This document shows, piece by piece, positions 43,082 through 50,940 of a DNA stretch of 60,718 nucleotides (position 1 is the first letter of the stretch; each line of letters opens with the position of its first letter). The stretch spans positions 7,015-67,732 of the forward strand of contig PAOW01000019.1 of the NCBI GenBank assembly GCA_002710015.1, written 5' to 3'. Source of the DNA: Methanobacteriota archaeon. Lineage in GTDB: Archaea; Thermoplasmatota; Poseidoniia; Poseidoniales; Poseidoniaceae. The notes beneath the pieces are model-generated. The model searched no databases. It was not told where the DNA came from and saw only the letters and a list, made by a program, of their open reading frames with translations. A program made the translations under genes and the position numbers.

Positions 43082-43912
43082 ATGCTCGGAAACACTCGGA
43101 TTGGAGTAGTTATACCTGCTCGCAATGAATCTGAGCACATTGCAAATGTGACTTCCACGCTACCAAAATTTGTGGATAAAGTTGTGATAATCGATGACGG
43201 ATCGACAGATGGTACTGCCAGTTTAGTTACACAAGGAGAGGTTATTAGATTAGAGGGAGAAGGCGTTGGAGCTGCAATAGATGCAGGCCATAAGCACCTG
43301 TTGCAAGTGTTTGACTCAGACTTTATTTCTGTTGTAGTAGCAGGAGACGGACAAATGGATCCAAATGACATGTCTGAACTGATAAAGCCGATACTAGATT
43401 GCGAATCTCTGCACGTGAAAGGTGAGCGTCTAGACCGTCGGGAAAAAATGCCTGTTCTGAGACAATTTGGGACCTTTTTACTAGGTTTATTGACTACACT
43501 TGCATGCGGCCAAAAGATTAGAGATCCACAGTGTGGTTATACTGCAACAAGTAGCAAAGTGCTAAGAAATTGGGACTGGAGTAAATCTTGGAAAGGTTAT
43601 GGCTATCCGAATTGGTGGCTGATGAAATTGAGCCAGCAGGGTTACAAAATCAAACATGTTCCTGTCAAGGCAATTTATTCAGGACAAAAAAGTGGTATTA
43701 GATTACACAGTTTCATGCCAAAGGTAGCAATGATGCTGCTAATTGGGTTACACACCCGAATTATACAGAATACTCTATCGTCGCCTAATTTTCTATTGGG
43801 TTTGATATGGATAACATATCTAGCTGGTTGGATTTACAGCCCTTTCATTTTCTTGTTAACACACATCATCGATAGATTTCATGTATACTCCATTTCGAGG
43901 GCTGCAATATGA
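43082..43912 (+). CDS. GT2 glycosyltransferase (DPM1-like)
   Basis: About 276 residues from the ATG at 43082 (MLGNTRIGVVIPARNE); an ATG at 43019 is in frame but would leave only 18 nt between divergent genes. Motifs: VVIIDDGSTDGT, VAGDGQMD (metal site) and RDPQCGYTATS. The C-terminal part includes a hydrophobic stretch (LLGLIWITYLAGWIYSPFIFLL). It likely transfers a sugar to a lipid carrier or surface acceptor. It overlaps the following parvulin gene by ATGA. Confidence 0.87.
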   Translation: MLGNTRIGVVIPARNESEHIANVTSTLPKFVDKVVIIDDGSTDGTASLVTQGEVIRLEGEGVGAAIDAGHKHLLQVFDSDFISVVVAGDGQMDPNDMSELIKPILDCESLHVKGERLDRREKMPVLRQFGTFLLGLLTTLACGQKIRDPQCGYTATSSKVLRNWDWSKSWKGYGYPNWWLMKLSQQGYKIKHVPVKAIYSGQKSGIRLHSFMPKVAMMLLIGLHTRIIQNTLSSPNFLLGLIWITYLAGWIYSPFIFLLTHIIDRFHVYSISRAAI

Positions 43913-44214
43913 GACCGCCAGGCCGCTATGCTCATGCGAGGCACATACTAGTAGGCTCAAAATCTCAAGCGCAGACCATATTGAATGAGATTATGGCTGC
44001 TAAAAAACCACTAAAGGTGTTCAAAAAAATGGCCCGAGATTATTCAAAATGCCCAACTGCTGAAAAAAAAGGCGACTTAGGAAGATTTCATGAAAGAGAG
44101 ATGGATCCTAGTTTCTCAAAACAGGTGTGGAAACAAGAGATAGAATCTTGTGACTGTTTTATCAAAACCAAATTTGGTTTTCACCTAATATGGGTTCATG
44201 AGAGAGATGAATGA
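43909..44214 (+). CDS. Parvulin-type peptidyl-prolyl isomerase
   Basis: 101 residues, a single PpiC/rotamase domain: ARHILVGSK, FKKMARDYSKCPTAEKKGDLGRF and the C-terminal FGFHLIWVHER. There is no signal peptide, so it acts in the cytoplasm. Parvulins speed up Xaa-Pro isomerisation and help protein folding. The start overlaps the glycosyltransferase stop (ATGA), so the two are translated together, an odd pairing. Confidence 0.92.
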   Translation: MRPPGRYAHARHILVGSKSQAQTILNEIMAAKKPLKVFKKMARDYSKCPTAEKKGDLGRFHEREMDPSFSKQVWKQEIESCDCFIKTKFGFHLIWVHERDE

Positions 44215-44218
44215 TGGT

Positions 44219-44292
44219 GGGTCTGTCCAGATTTGAACTGGAGTCCAAGCGTCCCAAACGCCCGAGTATAGGCCAAGCTAACCCACAGACCC
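44219..44292 (-). tRNA. tRNA-Pro (UGG)
   Basis: 74 nt on the minus strand. The acceptor GGGTCTG pairs with CAGACCC, the T-arm is TCCAG-TTCAAAT-CTGGA, and the anticodon stem-loop is GGGCG-TTTGGGA-CGCTT (anticodon TGG). No intron. The D-arm resembles that of archaeal tRNA-Pro. It sits between the convergent parvulin gene and the zinc-ribbon gene. Confidence 0.93.
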
Positions 44293-44327
44293 TTTCAACC
44301 AGCCGCCTATGTTTTAGTTCTTGAATG

Positions 44328-44744
44328 TCACTGAAGTAAGATAAATTCGTTGTCACCACTTCTCATCAGTAAACCCTGACTAATTCCTTCTTCAGCAACG
44401 TCTTCTGGATCAATTCTGATACCTTTACCTCTGAGCGCCCCTCCTAATCTTTCAAGAGTAACAACATCATTCACCGCAGCAATTCGAATACAAGCCATTA
44501 GTTGTAATGCTGAAGGAGTTTTATTTACTTCTATTCCATCTGGAAGTCTGTCTTCCAGCTCTTTCTTTAGACTATCAGGCATATTAGCCGCTGCAACCTC
44601 TCTTTGTAAGTCACTTGCATTGTCCACAACAGACACAATCTGCAATTTATTTGCCGACTGATCTCCGCAATGTGGACATTTTCTAGCCTTACCTTTCACG
44701 CCCCAACAACGGCCACAAGAAAAGCAGCGCACAACTGTATACAA
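44328..44744 (-). CDS. Zinc-ribbon protein (DUF5817-like)
   Basis: 138 residues. An N-terminal zinc ribbon (CFSCGRCW then CPHCG; C7, C10, C23, C26) is followed by an acidic helical region and a C-terminal winged-helix-like part (IRIAAVNDVVTLERLGGALRGKGI). The N-terminus resembles the archaeal DUF5817 zinc ribbons. It may bind nucleic acid. It begins 9 nt after the pyruvoyl-decarboxylase-like gene on the same strand, so they likely form one operon. Confidence 0.65.
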   Translation of the reverse strand: MYTVVRCFSCGRCWGVKGKARKCPHCGDQSANKLQIVSVVDNASDLQREVAAANMPDSLKKELEDRLPDGIEVNKTPSALQLMACIRIAAVNDVVTLERLGGALRGKGIRIDPEDVAEEGISQGLLMRSGDNEFILLQ

Positions 44745-44753
44745 GTCCTCGCC

Positions 44754-45437
44754 TCAAAGTGTAAAATCTGTGCTACCTCTGGTTGGTGGTTTATTTCCAC
44801 CAGGACGCATCGCAGGAGCAGCTGGTGCTTTTGTGTCGACCCTCCTTGAAGCTGATTCCATGGCATCTGTTGCTTGCCTAGTAAGGCCTGTCCTGACCCT
44901 GCCCACATTCTTGCCTCCTGACATTGTCAAAGATTCGGGCAATATAAGCGCGGCCATTGCCACACCATAGTGGTCTTGTGCTGCTGTCACTTCGTCAACC
45001 GCAATGTCGAAAGACTGAACCTCTAGATCCCTACTTGCAAGCCTTCGTTGTAGATTTCTCTTTAGGAGAGTTTCGGTCTCTTCGTAATCTAATTCTGTTG
45101 TAATTTTTGCTACCACTGCACATTCTTCACCTTCAGGAGTTGTACAGGCTGCCCAAGCAACTCCAGCGCATGCCGTAGAACCGCCGTAGGCATATGCTAC
45201 GGCTAGGTGACACTCTACAAGAGATCCCATGGGAAGAGGCTGAGGTGGTGTTGCTTCAAATCCCATTGGTAAGAACGCACCTTGGACTTCGATCAAACGT
45301 GAATCTCCCAACCCCATTTCAACAAGACCTTGGTCATAAGCATCTTCGGCATTCTCACCCCAAGGAGCGACCGCAGTCATAAGCCAGCCAGGACAGGCAG
45401 CGGACGGTGAGCGTGACTTGTCGTTAGAACTATACAT
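44754..45437 (-). CDS. Pyruvoyl-dependent arginine decarboxylase-like protein lacking the cleavage serine
   Basis: 227 residues. It aligns by eye with PvlArgDC of methanogens: LIEVQGAFLPMGFEATPPQPLPMGSLV matches the archaeal LIRISSIMPPEAEIVP...LPMGALV region. In active enzymes the chain cuts itself between two serines to make a pyruvoyl group; here that pair is Gln52-Gly53, so no pyruvoyl can form. The catalytic Glu region (MEYEGK in the Methanocaldococcus jannaschii enzyme) is also not conserved (VVAKITTEL). The Gly/Pro-rich C-terminus (APAMRPGGNKPPTRG) is an added tail. It may be a regulator or pseudo-enzyme. Coupled to the zinc-ribbon gene. Confidence 0.75.
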   Translation of the reverse strand: MYSSNDKSRSPSAACPGWLMTAVAPWGENAEDAYDQGLVEMGLGDSRLIEVQGAFLPMGFEATPPQPLPMGSLVECHLAVAYAYGGSTACAGVAWAACTTPEGEECAVVAKITTELDYEETETLLKRNLQRRLASRDLEVQSFDIAVDEVTAAQDHYGVAMAALILPESLTMSGGKNVGRVRTGLTRQATDAMESASRRVDTKAPAAPAMRPGGNKPPTRGSTDFTL

Positions 45438-45489
45438 ATTGACACCTAAAATGGATTAGGTTCATCAAGGCGATGGTTAATTGATAACC

Positions 45490-45777
45490 ATGAGAAGCGA
45501 TTTCCGGCTGCATTTGTTAGTCGGAGCATTTGTCATTTTCGCACTGATAACGGGATTTTCGATTGCCAAAGGCGAGGATTGGTTTGTGTCAGTAGGTATT
45601 ATGCTGGCGGGATTTCTTTTCCTATTGGTGTTCCAGTTGATTTCATTTTACAAAGACGACAAAAGACAAAGTACTCCTATTTCTGTTCAAAAAAATAGTA
45701 TCACCACACATGTCGAAGATACTCAAGAGGAACTTCCAGATCCTCTAGACTCAGGAATCGATTTACCTATGTTGTAG
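45490..45777 (+). CDS. Small two-helix membrane protein
   Basis: 95 residues from the ATG at 45490 (MRSDFRLHL). Two helices (LLVGAFVIFALITGFSIA and FVSVGIMLAGFLFLLVFQLI) are followed by an acidic cytoplasmic tail of about 45 residues ending DSGIDLPML. No known family. Its stop is adjacent to the stop of the convergent ZPR1 gene. Confidence 0.6.
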   Translation: MRSDFRLHLLVGAFVIFALITGFSIAKGEDWFVSVGIMLAGFLFLLVFQLISFYKDDKRQSTPISVQKNSITTHVEDTQEELPDPLDSGIDLPML

Positions 45778-46386
45778 TCAAGATAAATCATTACTGTCGA
45801 AAACAGGCGATTCTGGACCAACTGGTAAATCGTCTAATTCATTTGGAAGCAACTCTCTCATGACAGCATCCTCGTGCAGGATTTGGGAATGACCATTAGG
45901 ATCCAGGAATTCTAATGTTACTGGGGTTGGAATTGGGTCTTCTTTTAATTCCAGTAATGTTGTATGCATTTTTTCAAGAGTCTTGATGTCTGACATATCA
46001 GAATCTTCAACATATGCTTGCCTTGTCACCATCACTATGACGTCCATGAACCTATCAATCACACCTTCGACATTAGATACATAGCCTGTGGATGACGACC
46101 CGGGTTTAACTTCTAAATCCAATTCTTTAATTCGGACCGTACATGATGATGAGCGAACAACCCTAGACCGAATATGCTCTGGTTTGTTTATGATCAATGA
46201 GCAACCTCCCGGTTTTTTGCCCTCGGCAGGTATGAAATCTGACTGACGCCATCCACATGAATTGCACATTATCGTAACTTGGGTATGTTCTCCAAAATAT
46301 GGGATTTCATCGATGTGAGTCATCATATTGACTTCGCCTTCTTCTTTGCAAACAGGGCATGGCAGACTGATTGGAACCTGTTCCAT
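45778..46386 (-). CDS. ZPR1-type zinc-finger protein
   Basis: 202 residues, the length of archaeal single-domain ZPR1. One Cys4 zinc finger (C10PVC13 and C41NSC44) is followed by the ZPR1 beta domain, with DELPYFGEHT-like DEIPYFGEHTQVTIMCNSCGWR and LEVKPGSSSTGYVSNVEG. The eukaryotic protein binds elongation factor 1 alpha and helps its folding; a similar role in archaea is inferred. It follows SepF by 8 nt on the same strand. Confidence 0.9.
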   Translation of the reverse strand: MEQVPISLPCPVCKEEGEVNMMTHIDEIPYFGEHTQVTIMCNSCGWRQSDFIPAEGKKPGGCSLIINKPEHIRSRVVRSSSCTVRIKELDLEVKPGSSSTGYVSNVEGVIDRFMDVIVMVTRQAYVEDSDMSDIKTLEKMHTTLLELKEDPIPTPVTLEFLDPNGHSQILHEDAVMRELLPNELDDLPVGPESPVFDSNDLS

Positions 46387-46394
46387 GGAATCAC

Positions 46395-46859
46395 CTAATC
46401 AAAGCCTGGGTCGTCGATTGCGAAAGCCTCTGAATCGACACCCTTTACACCCTTGCAACCAGGAGGAAGTAACATCAGCCTAGTTTCTGTTAGCCTGATT
46501 ATTTGCCCACCAATGTCGTGAAGAATGAATTGATTCAACTGCTCTATTGCTTTTTGTAACTCTAAATCTCGACTCAGTAACTTTTCCATTCGCACAATAA
46601 CTGCTTCCCCATCAGCCAACCAATCCATTAGCTTGTAAATACCGGTAAGATCGTGTAAGGTTGCTCTGTGAATAACCAGACCATTGGGGGAGGAAGGGAC
46701 TGGTGCATTTGGATATAATTTACCTAAATCGTGATATCTATTGGATACATCTGAGATTACCTTCGAAACGCTAGTTTCTTCTGAGGGCAGGTTCAACCTC
46801 CTGGGAGCATTGCCACTAAAAGAGTCGAGCGAAGTTTGGTTGTTTATGTCCTCGCTCAT
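46395..46859 (-). CDS. sepF: Archaeal SepF cell-division protein
   Basis: 154 residues from the ATG at 46859 (MSEDINNQTS). The open frame runs on to 47069 but would cross the start of the divergent proteasome gene. The C-terminal domain (about 60-140) is SepF-like: LTGIYKLMDWLADGEAVIVRM, then the helix LELQKAIEQLNQFILHDIGGQIIRL, then the strand RLMLLPPG. SepF is the membrane anchor for FtsZ in archaea; the usual N-terminal amphipathic membrane helix is not obvious, as the first 50 residues are polar. It forms an operon with ZPR1. Confidence 0.8.
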   Translation of the reverse strand: MSEDINNQTSLDSFSGNAPRRLNLPSEETSVSKVISDVSNRYHDLGKLYPNAPVPSSPNGLVIHRATLHDLTGIYKLMDWLADGEAVIVRMEKLLSRDLELQKAIEQLNQFILHDIGGQIIRLTETRLMLLPPGCKGVKGVDSEAFAIDDPGFD

Positions 46860-46950
46860 GTTTACATGGAATGACGGTTGGTTCATAAGGGTCCCGCGAG
46901 AGGCAGGGACAACCCCGCCTAATGTGCGGGTGTCTTGGGAAGGTGAAAAT

Positions 46951-47574
46951 ATGCAAGAAGGTCCAGGCGCAGTCAAGACAGGAACAAGTACGGTCGGTAT
47001 CACGTTCGATGGAGGAGTTGTAGTTGGAGCAGACCATCGAGCAACAATGGGACACTTCGTCGCTAACAAAAGCGTTCAGAAGCTATTCAAGATTGGAGAC
47101 AACTTAGCCCTGACCACAGCTGGTTTAGTAGGACACGCTCAATCTCTTGCAAGGACACTTGCTGCTGAGGTATCATTATTTGAACTCCGAAGAGGCGACT
47201 CAATGACCGTCAAGGGTGCCGCAACCTTGACTGCAAATATTCTATCAGGCCGCCCACATTGGGTTCAACTGTTAATTGTTGGAGTTGATTCCGATGGAGG
47301 ATCTGTATACTCAATAGATTCTGCTGGAGGCTCAATTCCAGATGTATATTGTGCGACTGGATCTGGATCTCCTTACATGTATGGTGTATTGGAAGACGGA
47401 TTTAGCGAAAAAATGTCTAGGAAAGAAGCAGTTGCTCTAGCCGCTCGCGCTTTGTCTGCGTCAGCCCAAAGAGATGCTGCATCTGGCAATGGCATGGACT
47501 TAGCTGTGATAACCGAGAAGGATGGTTACGTCCCGGTTGAGCAAAGCGAAATTGCTGCTGCACTGAAAAAGTGA
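46951..47574 (+). CDS. psmB: 20S proteasome beta subunit
   Basis: 207 residues from the ATG at 46951, with AGGTGA 5 nt upstream; the frame to 46741 lies across the SepF gene and is not used. The propeptide MQEGPGAVKTG is removed before Thr12. The mature chain keeps the catalytic set Thr1, Asp17 (GADHRA) and Lys33 (VQKLF). The proteasome degrades unfolded proteins in the cytoplasm. The 91-nt gap to sepF must hold both promoters. It is followed by two overlapping hairpins and FttA. Confidence 0.96.
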   Translation: MQEGPGAVKTGTSTVGITFDGGVVVGADHRATMGHFVANKSVQKLFKIGDNLALTTAGLVGHAQSLARTLAAEVSLFELRRGDSMTVKGAATLTANILSGRPHWVQLLIVGVDSDGGSVYSIDSAGGSIPDVYCATGSGSPYMYGVLEDGFSEKMSRKEAVALAARALSASAQRDAASGNGMDLAVITEKDGYVPVEQSEIAAALKK

Positions 47575-47592
47575 ATCTAATCTAACTCCACT

Positions 47593-47630
47593 CACGGATT
47601 AGTCCGTGAACCCTCTAATCAGAGGTTCAC
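47593..47630 (+). promoter_or_regulatory. Overlapping alternative hairpins before the FttA gene
   Basis: CACGGA-TTAG-TCCGTG (47593-47608) forms a perfect 6-bp hairpin. GTGAACC (47606-47612) pairs with GGTTCAC (47624-47630), extended by TCT/AGA inside. The two share GTG at 47606-47608, so they cannot form together. They lie between psmB and FttA, 34 nt before the FttA start. A tiny ATG-GGG-GTG-TAA frame sits at 47647-47658. The arrangement looks like an attenuator or a termination signal for psmB. Confidence 0.5.
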
Positions 47631-47663
47631 TATGTCAATCGGTGAAATGGGGGTGTAACCAAG

Positions 47664-49568
47664 ATGAGACTTAGTTTCAAAGAGATGAAAGATGCCATTG
47701 CAGAAATTGTCCCAAAAGACATTAACTACGATGTCGATTTAGAGGCTGGTGATATTGCAATAATCACACCTACTCCTGACTTATTTGGCGGCGGAGAGGG
47801 ACTAATTGGTAAAATTGCCAAGAGAATAAAGCGCAGAATTGTACTCAGGCCTCATCAATCAATAATGAAGAGTGAGAATGAAACTGAAGAGTTCATCAGA
47901 GAATTAATTAGCGATGTTGCAGGTATTGATTCAATATATTTTGACCCGTGCTACTGTGAGGTAACTGTGATTTGCGACAATCCAGGTGACGCTGTTGGCA
48001 GAAAAGGAGTAAATGCAAAGTCGATAAGAGATAATTGTGGATGGCTTGTTAAATTTGAAAGAACACCTGCAATTCATTCAAAGACGATTCATGATATCAG
48101 AGGATACAGAGCATCCCATGCTAAAGAAAGGAGAAAATTGTTGAAGGACTTTGGTCTTAACATATATCGTCCCCAGCGACCGGGTTCGTTCTGGGTAAGA
48201 ACAACAGGCTTAGGCTCGTATCGTGAGGTAGGACGGGCATGTCACCTAGTTACAACAAATGAGAGCCGAATTATGATTGATGTTGGTGTAAATATTGCAA
48301 ATGATTCTGACCCAATGCCATATTTTACTGCGCCAGAAGCGTTACCAATAGAAAAATTAGATGCTGTAATCTTAACTCATGCTCATCTTGATCATGCAGG
48401 AATGCTACCTGTTCTGTTCAAGTATGGCTATGATGGACCTGTATATTGTACACCACCAACTCGAGATTTGATGTTATTACTACAAACAGATTATCTCAAA
48501 ATTGGAGGAGCGGAGGGAAGACGTGCACCCTATGACATGGAAGACATTCGAACATGTATGCGACATGTAATCGACGTTGATTGGGGTCAAACAGTAGACA
48601 TAGCTCCGGATATGAAACTGACATTCCACAACTCTGGCCATATTATAGGGTCTTCATCACTACATTTGCATGTAGGAAATGGAAAACACAACATAGTGTT
48701 CTCTGGTGATCAAAAATACGAAAAATCATGGTTATTTGATGCCGCAAGCAGTAGATTTCCAAGATGTGAAACCTTAATTCTCGAATCTACATATGGAGGC
48801 GATGGAGATTTTCAGCCTAGTAGGGAAGAAGCAAATCAGGAGTTACAAGATATTGTAAGTCGTACGATCAAACGAGGCGGCAAAATGATTTGCCCTGTAT
48901 TCGCAGTAGGAAGATCACAGGAAGTCATGATTGCGATTGATGAATTATTTAAATCAGGCATAGTGAAACCTGTTCCGGTATATCTGGACGGTATGATTCA
49001 AGAAGCTACTGCAATACACGCCTCACATCCTAATTACTTGACACAATCATTACGTAAAGGTATACTGAAAGATGATGGAAACAACCCCTTCACGAGCGAT
49101 TGGTTTAGGCCTGTTCAGGGGAGAGAAATGCGGGAATCGATAATTTCCGATAGTGGTTCATGTATTGTTCTTGCAACAAGTGGTATGATGAATGCTGGAC
49201 CTGTTATCAACTATTTCCAGCATTGGGCACACGACAATAGAAATTCCTTGTGCTTCGTTGGATATCAAGCAGAAGGGACTCTTGGAAGGAGATTGCAAAA
49301 AGGATTCACTGAAGTTCCACTACTTGTAAACGGGCAGACAGAAATAGTCCAAGTAGGGTGTGAAATGACAACAATTGATGGTTTCAGCGGGCACTCTGAC
49401 AGAAGACAATTAATTGAGTTCGTAGAACAAATGAGTCCAAGGCCGAAGAAAGTGATTTTCCACCATGGAGATTTCTTCAAGGCAAATGAACTTGGAAGAG
49501 CGCTGCGTGAGAAATTCAAAGTTAGAACATTCTCGCCGCAAAATCTCGAGACTTTGCGTCTATCTTAG
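47664..49568 (+). CDS. aCPSF1/FttA transcription termination factor (KH-beta-CASP)
   Basis: 634 residues, the archaeal length. The two N-terminal KH-like domains span about 1-145 (VGRKGVNAKSIRDNCGWLVKFERTP). The metallo-beta-lactamase core follows with LTHAHLDHAGML (His/Asp zinc ligands near 239-244), FSGDQKYE, the beta-CASP insertion, and the C-terminal FSGHSDRRQLIEF and FHHGDF histidines. FttA cuts nascent RNA and ends transcription in archaea, acting like eukaryotic CPSF73. A GGGGGTG lies 8 nt before the ATG. It follows the proteasome beta gene and may share its transcript. Confidence 0.97.
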   Translation: MRLSFKEMKDAIAEIVPKDINYDVDLEAGDIAIITPTPDLFGGGEGLIGKIAKRIKRRIVLRPHQSIMKSENETEEFIRELISDVAGIDSIYFDPCYCEVTVICDNPGDAVGRKGVNAKSIRDNCGWLVKFERTPAIHSKTIHDIRGYRASHAKERRKLLKDFGLNIYRPQRPGSFWVRTTGLGSYREVGRACHLVTTNESRIMIDVGVNIANDSDPMPYFTAPEALPIEKLDAVILTHAHLDHAGMLPVLFKYGYDGPVYCTPPTRDLMLLLQTDYLKIGGAEGRRAPYDMEDIRTCMRHVIDVDWGQTVDIAPDMKLTFHNSGHIIGSSSLHLHVGNGKHNIVFSGDQKYEKSWLFDAASSRFPRCETLILESTYGGDGDFQPSREEANQELQDIVSRTIKRGGKMICPVFAVGRSQEVMIAIDELFKSGIVKPVPVYLDGMIQEATAIHASHPNYLTQSLRKGILKDDGNNPFTSDWFRPVQGREMRESIISDSGSCIVLATSGMMNAGPVINYFQHWAHDNRNSLCFVGYQAEGTLGRRLQKGFTEVPLLVNGQTEIVQVGCEMTTIDGFSGHSDRRQLIEFVEQMSPRPKKVIFHHGDFFKANELGRALREKFKVRTFSPQNLETLRLS

Positions 49569-49572
49569 TTAA

Positions 49573-50940
49573 TTACTGAAAGAAAGTATCTACAAGATGA
49601 GCTGTTTCGTCCTTCATTTCTGACAACTCAGTTAACCATTCACAAGCCCTATCGATGCACATTTGCTTCATCTCTCCAGCCAATATCTTGCCTGAGCGGT
49701 AACCTTGATTGATTTCTGCCAAAAATGCATCATCTTCCTCAAAGAAATACATCATGTATTGATATGCTACATCCTTGTCTGGATCTCCTCCTAACCTGCG
49801 GTGCTCTTCTATTGTGGCTTGACCTCCTGAAAATGATTTCTTGATTTTCTTCTCCGCAGATTTTGCGTCATCACTCAAAAATAGTGTAGTCTTTGGTTTT
49901 GAAGAAGACATCTTATCTCCTGTCATACCGACTGCAAATCGATGATAAGTGCTAGATGGTGAGAGAAGCCCGTATCCACCCATTGATCGCTCTAATTGTA
50001 ATAGTGCCATTTTGATTGAGCCCCTATCCCTTGTTGTAGCGCTGGGAATGTTGACTGTGCCGTGCTTTGGATTTGCTTGTATATCTGAGAAACCGAGGTT
50101 TGATATTGATTCAACTATCTTTGAAAATACATCTTTTCTGATCTCTTTATTCACTCGACCACTTGCATCGATTCCCATCTTCCTTTCGTTCTCTTCCTGT
50201 ATTGATACACCTACTTGCAATCCCATTTTGGCTTGATTAACATTAAACCAATTAGTCTTAGAAGCTAGACCTCTAGTCAAGCGGAGGTGTGGGTCTTGGT
50301 CAACTCCAACTGGAACTACTATTGGTCTCAGGCCTCCGTATTCGTCGAGCTGTGGATGAAGAATATCTCCTGCTTGAACCAATGGTGCCTGCACATGGGC
50401 AAGATTGGTTGAGCCATCAAACCCATAGATAGCTTCAAGCTCAGATAGGTTCGTTCTCTTACCCAATTGGAATCCAAGCTTCTGGACAATATTTCTCGTG
50501 GATTGGAAATATACAGAGGTCTTTTCAGGGTTTAGTCCTAATGCAGCATAGTATGCGACATACTCTTCTTTTGCAACTTTGCGACCTTCTTCTAGAGACA
50601 CTCCTCTGGTAGCATTTGACTCTAAATCTGCGACCGCAATTGTCACATCACCACCACTATCTTGGAACCATTTCACCTGATCAATTACCATTGAATGTCC
50701 AAGGTGCATTTTACCAGACGGCATTAACCCTGTAAGGACACCGAATGGATTCGCTTTTCTTCTAGCCTCTAGTATCAAATCGAGTTCTCTGTGAGCAAAT
50801 ACGATTCCTCTTCTATGCAATCTTGAAGGATTCTCAATTGCTAGACCATCAAGTGATGAGAGCCCGAATTGATCAATTATTCGTGAGTAATCAGTTGACT
50901 GTGATGAGCCCCACGGGTCGATAGTCAGTTTCTCATCCAT
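49573..50940 (-). CDS. trpS: Tryptophanyl-tRNA synthetase
   Basis: 455 residues, a class I synthetase. The HIGH-like motif is PSGKMHLGHSM and the KMSKS motif is GDKMSSSKP, both in the archaeal/eukaryotic TrpRS context, with TNLAHVQAPLVQAGDILHP and VPVGVDQDPHLRL between them. It charges tRNA-Trp. Between DQDPHLRLTR and the KMSKS loop there is a longer charged segment (EENERKMGIDASGRVNKEIR) that looks like a lineage insertion. The start is ATG 50940, overlapping the upstream surface-protein stop by 8 nt. Confidence 0.93.
   Translation of the reverse strand: MDEKLTIDPWGSSQSTDYSRIIDQFGLSSLDGLAIENPSRLHRRGIVFAHRELDLILEARRKANPFGVLTGLMPSGKMHLGHSMVIDQVKWFQDSGGDVTIAVADLESNATRGVSLEEGRKVAKEEYVAYYAALGLNPEKTSVYFQSTRNIVQKLGFQLGKRTNLSELEAIYGFDGSTNLAHVQAPLVQAGDILHPQLDEYGGLRPIVVPVGVDQDPHLRLTRGLASKTNWFNVNQAKMGLQVGVSIQEENERKMGIDASGRVNKEIRKDVFSKIVESISNLGFSDIQANPKHGTVNIPSATTRDRGSIKMALLQLERSMGGYGLLSPSSTYHRFAVGMTGDKMSSSKPKTTLFLSDDAKSAEKKIKKSFSGGQATIEEHRRLGGDPDKDVAYQYMMYFFEEDDAFLAEINQGYRSGKILAGEMKQMCIDRACEWLTELSEMKDETAHLVDTFFQ

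Noticed and set aside
46860-47069. Upstream extension of the SepF frame
   Set aside because: It runs across the divergent promoter and start of the proteasome beta gene and would add 70 residues not typical of SepF.
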